From NCBI RefSeq assembly GCF_013408565.1, contig NZ_JACBZX010000001.1:2604001-2668000 (forward strand): a stretch of DNA of 64,000 nucleotides, given 5' to 3'. Under the pieces are notes generated by a model. That model had not been told where the DNA came from. It worked only from the letters and a program-made list of their open reading frames with translations, and made no database searches. Below, piece by piece: positions 43,952 to 53,814 of the stretch (positions are counted from its first letter, which is position 1; every line of letters starts with the position of its first letter). Both the position numbers and the translations under genes were made by a program. The DNA is from Janibacter alkaliphilus. GTDB lineage: Bacteria > Actinomycetota > Actinomycetes > Actinomycetales > Dermatophilaceae.

Positions 43952-45450
43952 GCGGTGGCAAATCGGCCGAGCACGCGGGCGTCGATCCCGGCCAGCCGGT
44001 CGGCGAACATCCGCTGGTAGGCCAGCTCCTCGCGGGTGCGCGGCGCCGGCAGCCCGGCCACCCGCTGCTGCGCCCAGTCGTCCTCCGGCACCAGCTCCGC
44101 GGCGCGCTCGGTCATGACGTCCGCAGTCCCGCTGCCGTCGCCGAACTGCTCCTTCGGCCGCCACAGCAGGTCCTCGGGCAGCCACCCGGTGAAGGCCTCG
44201 CGCAGCAGCGCCTTCTCCTGGCCGAGCTCGCCGGGCAGGCGCCACTCGATCGGGATGCGCCCCGCGAGGTTGACCAGGTCCCGGTCGAGGAAGGGCACCC
44301 GCGCCTCCAGCCCGTGCGCCATCGTCACCCGGTCGCAGCGCTGCAGGTTGAGGTTGTGCAGCCCGGACACCCCGCGCAGCAGCTCGTCGGCCAGGTCGGC
44401 GCCGTCGGTGATGTCCCGGTAGTGGGCGTACCCGGCGAAGAGCTCGTCGGCGCCCTCCCCGGTGAGCACCACCTTCACCGTGCGGGCGGTCTCCTCGGCG
44501 AGCAGGTAGTTCGGCACCGCGCTGCGCACCAGCGACGGCTCGAAGGACTCGATCGAGGCCACCACCGACGGCAGGCAGGAGACCACCTCGTCGGCGTCGT
44601 AGACCCGTTCGTGGTGCTCCAGCCCGAGGTGCTCGGCGACCCGCCGGGCGGCGAGCAGGTCGCTGCTGCCCTCGGTGCCGGCGGCGAAGGAGTGCACCGG
44701 CCCGGGCACGTCGTCGGCGAAGGAGGCCATCACCGCCGCCACCAGGCTGGAGTCCAGCCCGCCAGAGAGGAAGACCCCGACCGGCACGTCGGCCATCATC
44801 CGCCGCCGCACCGCGGTGACCAGGGTGTCCCGGACCGCGGTCCGCGCGCTCTCGACGTCGGCGATCGGCTCGCCGCCGACGTGCAGCTCGCGGAAGCGGA
44901 CCAGCCCCTCCTGCGGGGTCCAGCGGAAGCCGGGCGGGAACTCCTCGACGTGGCCGCGCATCTCGGGCGCGAAGGCGACGAGCTCGGAGGCGAAGAGCGT
45001 CGCCCCGTCGACCCGCGCCCAGTAGAGCGGCTTGACCCCGAGCGGGTCGCGGACTGCGACCCCCCGGCCGTCCGGGTGGGCGACGACGAAGGCGAACATG
45101 CCCCGCAGGTCCGCCAGCTGGTCCAGATCGCCGGCGACCGCGGCCGCCAGCGCGGCCTCGCTGTCGGAGGCGGTGGCGAAGTGCAGCCCGGAGACCCGGC
45201 GCAGCTCGTGGTGGTTGTAGATCTCGCCGTTGACCACCGCCCAGTGCCCGTCGGCCGGGCCGAGCGGCTGGTCCCCTTCGTCGAGGTCGACGATGGCCAG
45301 GCGCACGTGCCCCAGCCAGGTCGGTCCGACGGTGCGCTCACCGCGCCCGTCGGGGCCGCGGTGCTCGACCCGGTCGAGCATGCTCCGGCCGAGCTCGGCC
45401 GACGGGCCCTCGGGGGAGCGGGGGTCGTGGATCGCGACGATGCCGCACAT
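43948..45450 (-). CDS. asnB: Asparagine synthetase (glutamine-hydrolysing)
   Basis: 500 residues. N-terminal class II glutaminase with Cys2 right after the initiator Met (MCGIVAIHDP), RHRGPDG-like block and VNGEIYNH; C-terminal synthetase with the ATP-pyrophosphatase loop FLSGGLDSSLVAAVMA (~225-240). It makes asparagine from aspartate, glutamine and ATP. A leaderless -10 box precedes it on the reverse strand. It is coupled to a downstream amidase by a four-base overlap and is divergent from the alcohol dehydrogenase gene. Confidence 0.93.
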   Translation of the reverse strand: MCGIVAIHDPRSPEGPSAELGRSMLDRVEHRGPDGRGERTVGPTWLGHVRLAIVDLDEGDQPLGPADGHWAVVNGEIYNHHELRRVSGLHFATASDSEAALAAAVAGDLDQLADLRGMFAFVVAHPDGRGVAVRDPLGVKPLYWARVDGATLFASELVAFAPEMRGHVEEFPPGFRWTPQEGLVRFRELHVGGEPIADVESARTAVRDTLVTAVRRRMMADVPVGVFLSGGLDSSLVAAVMASFADDVPGPVHSFAAGTEGSSDLLAARRVAEHLGLEHHERVYDADEVVSCLPSVVASIESFEPSLVRSAVPNYLLAEETARTVKVVLTGEGADELFAGYAHYRDITDGADLADELLRGVSGLHNLNLQRCDRVTMAHGLEARVPFLDRDLVNLAGRIPIEWRLPGELGQEKALLREAFTGWLPEDLLWRPKEQFGDGSGTADVMTERAAELVPEDDWAQQRVAGLPAPRTREELAYQRMFADRLAGIDARVLGRFATA

Positions 45451-45457
45451 GGCCGCC

Positions 45458-45463
45458 ACCCTA
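45458..45463 (-). promoter_or_regulatory. -10 box (TAGGGT) of asnB, leaderless
   Basis: On the reverse strand TAGGGT lies seven bases before the asnB ATG at 45450, with no ribosome site. Confidence 0.6.
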
Positions 45464-45524
45464 TGGCGGGTGGTGGACCGCTCTTCGACCGGCGGCCCGG
45501 GCGCAGCGGAACCGGCCCCTCTAC

Positions 45525-45530
45525 TACGGT
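45525..45530 (+). promoter_or_regulatory. Probable -10 box (TACGGT) of the alcohol dehydrogenase gene
   Basis: TACGGT lies in the 153-bp divergent gap, giving a ~65-nt leader that ends in the AAGGAG ribosome site at about 45591. Confidence 0.45.
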
Positions 45531-45603
45531 GGGTCGTATCGCCCCGGTTCCTCGTGCCGGTCGCTCCGAGCCCGGCACACCGGACGTCGCTGAAGGAGTG
45601 CCC

Positions 45604-46647
45604 GTGCGCGCCGTCGTCTTCGAGAACTTCCAGACCTTCCCCGTCCTCACCGAGGTGGAGCGGCCCACCCCCGGGCCGGGGGAGGTGCTGCTGAAGGTGG
45701 CCGGCTCCGGCGCGTGCCACTCCGACGTCGGGGTCTTCGACGAGTTCGAGTCCGACCCGACCGGGCTGATGACGCCCTCCTTCGTCCTCGGTCACGAGGC
45801 CTCCGGGTGGGTCGAGGAGGTGGGCCCGGGCGTCTCCGGCTTCGCGAAGGGGGATGCCTACCTCGTCTACGGGCCGATCGGGTGCGGTCGGTGCCCGGCG
45901 TGCTCGCGGGGCCAGGACACCTACTGCGCCCAGCCGCAGCAGGTCGGCTACCTGGCGACCGGGCTCGGTCGGGACGGCGGCATGGCGGAGTACATGACCG
46001 CCCCGGCACGCAACCTCGTGCCGCTCGGCGACGCCGACCCGGTGGCCGCCGCGCCGCTCGCCGATGCTGGGCTGACTCCCTACCACGCGATCAAGCGGGC
46101 GCTGCCGCACCTGGCCGGCGGTGGGCGCTACGCGCTGGCCATCGGGCTCGGCGGGCTGGGCATCGTCGGTGTGCAGATCCTGGGGGCGCTGACCGGGGCG
46201 ACGATCATCGCCACCGACCTCAAGCCCGAGGCGATGGCCGCCGCCGAGCAGCTCGGCGCGGTCACCGTGCCCGGCGGGGAGGGCCAGGCGGAGGCGATCC
46301 GGGAGATCACCGGCGGTCGCGGGGTGGACGCCGTCTTCGACTTCGTCGGAGCGGGGCCGACGATCGCCCTGGCCGCGGCGGTCGTCGCCCAGCGCGGCTC
46401 GGTCACCATCGTCGGCATCGGTGGCGGGACCCTCGAGTGGAGCTTCTTCGGGATGCCCTACGAGGTGAACTTCTCCTCGACCTACTGGGGCACCATCGAG
46501 GAGCTGCACGAGGTCGTCGCGATGTACCGCGCCGGGCAGATCGACCCGCCGGTGGAGCGCTTCGCCCTGGACGACGCCCTGGAGGCGTATCGGCAGCTGC
46601 GCGACGGTGAGCTCGACGCACGTGCGGTGATCGTCCCGCACGCCTGA
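45604..46647 (+). CDS. Zinc-dependent alcohol dehydrogenase
   Basis: 347-residue medium-chain dehydrogenase. Catalytic zinc site Cys in GACHSD and the GHEASG block; structural zinc loop CGRCPACSRGQDTYC; Rossmann motif GLGGLGIVGVQIL (~180). NAD specificity is suggested by Asp after the second strand (ATDLKPE). AAGGAG lies seven bases before the GTG start, beginning the conserved MRAVVFENF. It stands alone between divergent asnB and convergent gntK; substrate unknown. Confidence 0.9.
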   Translation: MRAVVFENFQTFPVLTEVERPTPGPGEVLLKVAGSGACHSDVGVFDEFESDPTGLMTPSFVLGHEASGWVEEVGPGVSGFAKGDAYLVYGPIGCGRCPACSRGQDTYCAQPQQVGYLATGLGRDGGMAEYMTAPARNLVPLGDADPVAAAPLADAGLTPYHAIKRALPHLAGGGRYALAIGLGGLGIVGVQILGALTGATIIATDLKPEAMAAAEQLGAVTVPGGEGQAEAIREITGGRGVDAVFDFVGAGPTIALAAAVVAQRGSVTIVGIGGGTLEWSFFGMPYEVNFSSTYWGTIEELHEVVAMYRAGQIDPPVERFALDDALEAYRQLRDGELDARAVIVPHA

Positions 46648-46669
46648 GCGAGCGGTCGCCCGCCCGGGC

Positions 46670-47185
46670 TCAGTCTGCGAGGCGCACGACGACACCGTCG
46701 ACGAGCTCGGCGACGGGGTCGTCGTCGTTGACGATGATCGCGCACTCGTCGTCCTGCAGCGCCTCGAGGGTGTCGAACTGCGACTGCAGCAGCGACGCCG
46801 GCATGAAGTGGTCGCGCGCCTTCATCCGCGCCTCGAGCACCTCGAAGGGGAGGTCGATGTGCACGAAGCAGGTGGCGTCCATCGGCCCGTCGCCGCGCAG
46901 GATGTCTCGGTAGGAGCGCTTCAGCGACGAGCAGGCCAGCACGACGCCGACCCCGTTCGCCCGGTACCGCCCGAGGTTCGAGCCCAGCTCCTCCAGCCAC
47001 GGTCGTCGGTCGTCGTCGTCGAGCGGGTGCCCCGCCGACATCTTGGCGATGTTCGCCGGCGGGTGGTGGGCGTCCCCTTCGACGAAGTCGCACTCCAGCG
47101 CCTCCGCCAGCGCCCGCCCCAGCACGGTCTTGCCCGTCCCGGAGACTCCCATGACGACGATCTGCCTGCTGCTGCGCTGGCTCAT
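46670..47185 (-). CDS. gntK: Gluconokinase
   Basis: 171-residue P-loop kinase that phosphorylates gluconate to 6-phosphogluconate, feeding the pentose phosphate pathway. Walker A GVSGTGKT (13-20), EGDAHHPPANIAKMSAGHPLDDDDRRPWL (gluconate-binding block), CSSLKRSYRDILR and HFMPASLLQSQFDTLE are all typical. It follows the gluconate permease gene after 91 bp in the same direction, forming a gnt operon. Confidence 0.94.
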   Translation of the reverse strand: MSQRSSRQIVVMGVSGTGKTVLGRALAEALECDFVEGDAHHPPANIAKMSAGHPLDDDDRRPWLEELGSNLGRYRANGVGVVLACSSLKRSYRDILRGDGPMDATCFVHIDLPFEVLEARMKARDHFMPASLLQSQFDTLEALQDDECAIIVNDDDPVAELVDGVVVRLAD

Positions 47186-47276
47186 CGGTCCCCTTCCGTC
47201 GATGCGTCCTGAGTCGCGGTGCCTCGAGGTGCGGCGTCCTCATCCGTGGCGTCCCGGCCCGGGCACCCATCGTGGC

Positions 47277-48760
<1,484 letters not shown>

Positions 48761-48829
48761 CGCCTCAGTCTGTCTGCTCGCTCAGTCCCGGTGGCCCGGA
48801 GAGCCCGCACGTTCGTCGCCCGGCAGCGC

Positions 48830-49519
48830 TCAGCGGCCGGGCATCCGTAGCGGGGTGCGCTGACGACCCTTGTCGTCGTGGTTGTCCGGGGCGAGCCAGC
48901 GCTCCAGCTCGGACCGGATGTCGGGCCACTCCCGGTCGAGGATGGAGAACCAGGCGGTGTCCCGGTTGCGCCCGCGGTAGACGCGCGCCTGCCGGTGCAC
49001 CCCCTCGGCGGTGAAGCCCAGCCGCTGCGCCGCCGCGACCGACGGGGCGTTCAGCGCGTCGCACTTCCACTCGTAGCGCCGGTAGCCGAGGTCGTCCAGG
49101 GCGTGCCGGGCCAGCAGGTACATCGCCTCGGTGGCCGCGGTGGTGCGCTGCAGCGCCGTCCCGAGCACGATGTTGCCGACCTCGATCGATCCGTCCGCCG
49201 GGGCGATCCGCAGGTAGCTGGCGGTCCCCACCGGTCGGTCGTCGACGAGCACGACGAAGGGCAGCCCGGTGGGGTCGGCGCGCAGCCCGTCCGTGAAGGC
49301 GGTGAGGCCGGCGAGGTCGTGCGGCCCGGTGGGGTAGTAGCTCCACACCGACTCGTCGGAGTCGATGTCCAGCGCCTGGTGCAGCGCCTCCACGTGCTGC
49401 TCGTCCAGCGGCTCGAGCCGACAGGTGCGCCCGGTCAGCACGACCGGGCCGGGCGGCGGCGGTGGGACCCAGCCGGGCAGCGGGTCCCCGACGGGTTGGC
49501 CGAGGGCGTTCGTGGGCAC
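48830..49519 (-). CDS. GNAT-family N-acetyltransferase (RimJ/RimL-like)
   Basis: 229-residue acetyltransferase. Pro-rich N-terminus (~1-25), then the fold typical of the RimJ/RimL branch: LEPLDEQHVEALHQAL, IGRIAP-like strand (GSIEVGNIVLG), an acetyl-CoA loop region (QRTTAATEAMYLLARHALDDLGYRRYEWKCDALNAPSVAAAQRLGF) and the terminal WFSILDREWPD. Substrate unknown. Single gene downstream of phoD in the same direction, 24 bp after it would be convergent with nothing, so it may share the phoD transcript. Confidence 0.85.
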   Translation of the reverse strand: MPTNALGQPVGDPLPGWVPPPPPGPVVLTGRTCRLEPLDEQHVEALHQALDIDSDESVWSYYPTGPHDLAGLTAFTDGLRADPTGLPFVVLVDDRPVGTASYLRIAPADGSIEVGNIVLGTALQRTTAATEAMYLLARHALDDLGYRRYEWKCDALNAPSVAAAQRLGFTAEGVHRQARVYRGRNRDTAWFSILDREWPDIRSELERWLAPDNHDDKGRQRTPLRMPGR

Positions 49520-49543
49520 CCGCTCACCCTAGGCGCGGTGGTC

Positions 49544-51130
49544 TCAGCGCACCCGCTGCAGCCCCCGCTCCCGGTCGGTGAGCTCGAAGGTGGCCTGGGT
49601 GCGGATGGCCCCGCCCCGGGTGGTCACGCGGTCCAGCGAGCGGTAGTCGGCACGCAGCCCGGAGGGGGTGACCAGGGTGCGCACGTAGCCGCGCTGCTGG
49701 GAGTAGAAGTGCAGGTGCGGGTTCCACTCCAGGATCGGGTCCTGACGCGCCGGGTCGCCGTCACCACCGCTGGTGACCGAGGTGGTGACCAGCTCGGAGG
49801 CGACCACCGGGGCGTCCGGGTCGTCGTAGTCGGCCTTGATGTCGGCGGCCCAGTGGGTGTGCACGTCACCGGTGAGCACGACCGGGTTGCGCACGCCGGT
49901 GTCCTGCCACGCCTTCGTCACCCGCTGCTGCGAGCCGGCGTAGCCGTCCCAGGAGTCGTTGCTGACGTGCAGCCGCTCGTCCGCCTTGCCGTCCCGCCGG
50001 GCGAAGAAGACCTGCTGGCCGAGGAAGTCCCAGCGCGCCCGGCTGCGGGCGAAGCCCTGGCGCAGCCACGCCTCCTGCCGGTCACCGGTGATGCTGCGAG
50101 CCGGGTCCTGGGAGCCGGCGCAGTCGATGTCCCAGCCGTCGCCGCAGGCCTGGTCGTCGCGGTACTGGCGGGTGTCGAGCATGTGGAAGCTGGCCAGCCG
50201 GCCCCACCCGAGACGCCGGTAGATCCGGGTGGACGCGCCGCTGGGCAGCGAGGAGCGGCGCAGCGGCATGTTCTCGTAGTAGGCGCGGGCGGCGTTGGCC
50301 CGGCGGGCGGCGAAGCGCTCCGGGGTGTCGTTCCACTGCTCCGGGTCGGTGTTCTCCGGGATGTTGGCGGCCCAGTTGTTGTCGGTCTCGTGGTCGTCCC
50401 AGACCACCAGCCACGGGGCGATCGCGTGCGCGCTCTGCAGGTCTGGGTCGGTCTTGTACTGCGCGTGCCGCTGCCGGTAGCCGGACAGGGTGACCGTCTC
50501 GTCACCGGCGTGGCGACGGGGGCGGGCGGTGTTCGTGGTCGTCTTGTACTCGTACTGGTAGTCGCCGAGGTGCAGCACCAGGTCCGGGTCGTCGTCGGCC
50601 AGGTAGCGGTAGGCGGTGAAGTAGCCCTCCTCGTAGTGGCTGCAGCTGGCGAAGGACATCGCCAGCGCCGAGGGCATCTCGTTGCGGCGCGGGGCGGTCC
50701 GGGTCCGACCGACCGGGCTGAGGTAGCTGCCGACCTTGAAGCGGTAGTAGTACTCCCGGTTCGAGCGCAGCCCGTCGACCTCGACGTGCACGCTGTGCGC
50801 CGCCGAGGCCCGGGCCACCGTGGTACCGCGGTCGAGGATCCGCCGCATCCGCGGGCTCTCCGAGACCTGCCACTGCACGGGCACGTCACGGCCGGGCATG
50901 CCGCCGAGGCCGTCCTCGGCGAGCGGGTCGAGGGCGAGCCGGGTCCACAGCACGACCCCGCTGGGCGTGGGGTCGCCGGAGGCCACCCCGAGGGTGAAGG
51001 GGTCGCGGCGGATGGCGCCGGTGGGCATGAGCAGGGGCCGGGCCGAGCTGGGGGCGGCGACGGCGAGCGTGGTCGTGGTGGCACCGGCGGCGAGCGAGCC
51101 GGCGAGGACGTGGCGACGAGAGATGCTCAT
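49544..51130 (-). CDS. phoD: Alkaline phosphatase/phosphodiesterase PhoD, Tat-exported
   Basis: 528 residues. A twin-arginine signal (SRRHVLAGSLAAGA, hydrophobic to ~30, cleavage near SSA-R) marks export of a folded metalloenzyme. The N-terminal Fn3-like domain (FTLGVASGDPTPSGVVLWTRL, ~40-135) precedes the phosphatase core with the metal-binding blocks LHLGDYQYEY, VWDDHETDNNW and VLTGDVHTHWAAD. It hydrolyses phosphomonoesters and -diesters outside the cell using Ca/Fe, usually under phosphate limitation; no Pho box was identified. The ATG at 51130 is set by the Tat motif. Confidence 0.93.
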   Translation of the reverse strand: MSISRRHVLAGSLAAGATTTTLAVAAPSSARPLLMPTGAIRRDPFTLGVASGDPTPSGVVLWTRLALDPLAEDGLGGMPGRDVPVQWQVSESPRMRRILDRGTTVARASAAHSVHVEVDGLRSNREYYYRFKVGSYLSPVGRTRTAPRRNEMPSALAMSFASCSHYEEGYFTAYRYLADDDPDLVLHLGDYQYEYKTTTNTARPRRHAGDETVTLSGYRQRHAQYKTDPDLQSAHAIAPWLVVWDDHETDNNWAANIPENTDPEQWNDTPERFAARRANAARAYYENMPLRRSSLPSGASTRIYRRLGWGRLASFHMLDTRQYRDDQACGDGWDIDCAGSQDPARSITGDRQEAWLRQGFARSRARWDFLGQQVFFARRDGKADERLHVSNDSWDGYAGSQQRVTKAWQDTGVRNPVVLTGDVHTHWAADIKADYDDPDAPVVASELVTTSVTSGGDGDPARQDPILEWNPHLHFYSQQRGYVRTLVTPSGLRADYRSLDRVTTRGGAIRTQATFELTDRERGLQRVR

Positions 51131-51273
51131 GCCCGCACCGTGGGCGACGGCCGTGAACTCGCCTGTGCCCGAGGGTGAACGCTCCCGGACCCCTGTCGGT
51201 GGGCGTGGTGAACGTCGGGTCAGCGCATGGTCAAGACCGCGACCACGACGGGGGAGAAGGGGACAGGTGCACG

Positions 51274-52509
51274 TCAGGCGTCGACGACGACGTCTCCGTC
51301 CGGGACGGCGCAGCACGGCAGGAAGGAGCCCTGGGCGATCTCGCGGGGGCGGATCCCACCCTGGTGGTCCATCTCCACCCGACCGGAGAGCAGCGAGCTC
51401 TTGCAGGTGCCGCACATCCCTTCGCCGCAGGAGGTGGGGATGGGGATCCCGGCCTCCTGGGCCGCCTCCAGCACGGTCTGCCCGGGCCCGCAGGTCACCT
51501 CACGTCCGCTGCGGGCGAAGGTGACCGATGCCGCGCCCGTTGCCGCGTCCGCGGGCGCCACGGCCACGTCCGTCGGGTCGACCACCGCGTCCGCCGCAGC
51601 CAGGTCCGCAGCCACCTCCGCCGGCTCGGCCACCGGCACCTCCCGCGCCACGGTCGGGGCGCCGGCCGAGCCCAGCACGAAGCTCTCCTCGTGGCAGCGG
51701 GCCGGGTCGGCCCCGAGCTCGGCCAGGGCCTCGCGCACCGCGCTCATGTAGGGCGGCGGGCCGCAGGTGAAGATCTCCCGCTGCGCCAGGTCGGGCACCG
51801 CGGTGGCCAGCAGCTCGGCGCTCACCCGGCCGGTCAGCCCGGGCCAGGGCACCCCGTCGCCGTCCCCCTCGCACACCCAGTGCAGCCGCAGCCCGGGATG
51901 CACCAGACTCATCGCCTCGAGCTCGGAGCGGGCGAGCAGGTCCTGCGGGGTGCGGGCGCAGTGCACGACGACGACGTCCATCGGGTCGCCGAGGTCGGCG
52001 ACGGTGCGCAGGGTGCTCAGCGTGGGGGTGATCCCGCTGCCGCCCGAGAGCAGCAGGTAGCGCGCAGCCGGGTGCTCGACCACGGAGAAGGCGCCGCGCG
52101 GTCCGGTGGCGTGGACCCGGTCGCCGGGGCGCAGCCGGTCGTGGATCCACCCGGAGACCTCTCCGCCGGGCACCCGCTTGACGGTGATCGTCAGCAGGTG
52201 CGGCCGGGTCGGGGGAGAGGAGATGGTGTAGCAGCGCTCCACCCGCCGCCCGTCGATGTCGACGCCGAGGGTCAGGTACTGCCCGGGGGAGAAGGCCACG
52301 CCGCCCAGGCGCGTGGGCTGCAGCACGACGGTCACCGTGTCGTGGGTGACCGGCAGCACCCGGCGGCACACCAGCTCCTGGTCCAGGTCCGCCTCGGGCG
52401 GGAGCAGGCCGGCGCCCAGGGGCTCGGTCTCGACCGGCCACCCGGCCGGGTCCGTGCTGCTCGGTGCCGGGGTGGCGGGTGCCGGGGTGAAGATCGGGGC
52501 GTGGCTCAT
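51274..52509 (-). CDS. Oxygenase reductase (ferredoxin reductase-type, GbcB-like)
   Basis: 411 residues. A FAD-binding domain (~45-145; RCYTISS) and NAD-binding domain (~150-275; LLLSGGSGITPTLSTLR, FTCGPPPYM) are joined by an Ala/Val/Asp-rich linker to a C-terminal plant-type [2Fe-2S] domain (~330-411; CGEGMCGTCKSSLLSG ... CC). It passes electrons from NADH to the neighbouring Rieske oxygenase; the domain order matches GbcB of glycine betaine demethylation. Its ATG overlaps the stop of the oxygenase gene (ATGA). Confidence 0.9.
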   Translation of the reverse strand: MSHAPIFTPAPATPAPSSTDPAGWPVETEPLGAGLLPPEADLDQELVCRRVLPVTHDTVTVVLQPTRLGGVAFSPGQYLTLGVDIDGRRVERCYTISSPPTRPHLLTITVKRVPGGEVSGWIHDRLRPGDRVHATGPRGAFSVVEHPAARYLLLSGGSGITPTLSTLRTVADLGDPMDVVVVHCARTPQDLLARSELEAMSLVHPGLRLHWVCEGDGDGVPWPGLTGRVSAELLATAVPDLAQREIFTCGPPPYMSAVREALAELGADPARCHEESFVLGSAGAPTVAREVPVAEPAEVAADLAAADAVVDPTDVAVAPADAATGAASVTFARSGREVTCGPGQTVLEAAQEAGIPIPTSCGEGMCGTCKSSLLSGRVEMDHQGGIRPREIAQGSFLPCCAVPDGDVVVDA

Positions 52510-53786
52510 CGGGCGACCTCCTCGCGCATGCGGGCGACGTACCAGGAGACGAAGGCGTCCACGTCCCCTTCGGCCTCGGTGTACGGGCCGGGCTCGTAGG
52601 CCGGGTCGCTCACCCCGGCCTGGGTCAGGGCGACGAAGGCGCCGTCCTCCTCGTTGGTGCGCCGCCACACCTCGGTGAGCGCGTCGACGTCGTAGTCGAC
52701 CCCCTCGACGGCGTCCTCGTGGACCAGCCAGGTGGTGCGCACCAGGGTGCGGTCCGGGGCGAGCGGCAGCGCCGCGAAGGTGACCACGTGGTCGGCCAGC
52801 GCGTGGCACCACAGGTTCGGCTGGACGTGCACGCTGGCCCGCCCCAGCCGCGGCTCGTCGAGGTCGCCGAGCAGCCGCGCGACGAGCCGGGTCCCGTCCC
52901 GGCTGAAGGACTCGCCGGCCCCGTCCATCGGCTCGCGCTGCACCCAGAAGCCGGTCGGGCGCTCCAGGTCGCGGACCCGGGCGAAGGGCAGACCGCGGGC
53001 CGCGGACATGGTGGCCAGCTCGGCCTCAGCGGCCCGGTACCGCTCGTGCGCCGGCCGCATCCGTGCCGGCACCTGCTCGTCCCGCAGGCCCCAGGTGGGG
53101 AAGAAGGTGCAGGTCAGCTCCGGGTGCCCGGACTCGCAGTGGTAGCACTCCCGGTTGTTCTCCATCGTCAGCTTCCAGTTGCCCTGCTCGACGAGGTCGA
53201 CCTGCGCGGCGACCTTGGTGCGCTCCAGGGCGTGCGGACGAAGGTAGGGCGCGACGACGTCGGCGACCACGTCGATGTCGCTCGGCGGCTCCGCCGCCAG
53301 GCAGACGAAGATCAGCCCGGCCACCTCGCGCAGGTGCACCGACAGCAGCGACAGGCAGGCCGGGTCGGTGCCGGCCGCCAGCTGCGGCGCGTGCCGCAGC
53401 GCGCCGTCGGTGCCGTAGGTCCACCGGTGGTAGCCGCAGACGATGTTGCCCACCGACCCGCTGGGCTCGGTGACCAGGCGGGAGCCGCGGTGCCGGCAGA
53501 CGTTGCGGAAGGCTCGCACCTGCCTGTCGTCGTCGCGCAGCACGAGCACCGAGGCGGTGCCCAGGTCGACCGTGCGGTAGTCGCCCTCTTCGGGGATCTC
53601 GGCGACGCTGCCGACGAAGATCCACTGCCGCTGCCAGAGCAGCCGCAGGTCGAGCTCGTAGAGCTCGGGGTCGGTGTAGCAGGCCCCCGGCAGCGCCCGG
53701 CCCGGTCGGCGGGCGTCCAGCAGGGCGGCCAGGCGGTCCCGGGCGCCCTGGTCGGTCACGGCGGGGCGGGAGGCGAGGGTCGTCAT
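52506..53786 (-). CDS. Rieske oxygenase alpha subunit (GbcA/betaine demethylase-like)
   Basis: 426-residue Rieske non-heme iron monooxygenase. [2Fe-2S] ligands C97-R-H99 and C117-x2-H120; mononuclear iron site in NWKLTMENNRECYHCESGHPEL. The closest functional group is the quaternary-amine N-demethylases (GbcA for glycine betaine, Stc2 for proline betaine), which oxidise one methyl group to formaldehyde. The reductase and a flavin oxidoreductase gene flank it, consistent with sequential demethylation. The substrate (glycine betaine, proline betaine or carnitine-like) is not fixed by sequence. ATG 53786 chosen; the longer frame lacks support. Confidence 0.88.
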   Translation of the reverse strand: MTTLASRPAVTDQGARDRLAALLDARRPGRALPGACYTDPELYELDLRLLWQRQWIFVGSVAEIPEEGDYRTVDLGTASVLVLRDDDRQVRAFRNVCRHRGSRLVTEPSGSVGNIVCGYHRWTYGTDGALRHAPQLAAGTDPACLSLLSVHLREVAGLIFVCLAAEPPSDIDVVADVVAPYLRPHALERTKVAAQVDLVEQGNWKLTMENNRECYHCESGHPELTCTFFPTWGLRDEQVPARMRPAHERYRAAEAELATMSAARGLPFARVRDLERPTGFWVQREPMDGAGESFSRDGTRLVARLLGDLDEPRLGRASVHVQPNLWCHALADHVVTFAALPLAPDRTLVRTTWLVHEDAVEGVDYDVDALTEVWRRTNEEDGAFVALTQAGVSDPAYEPGPYTEAEGDVDAFVSWYVARMREEVAR

Positions 53787-53814
53787 CCAGGCTCCTGGGT
53801 CGCTGGTGGTCCGG

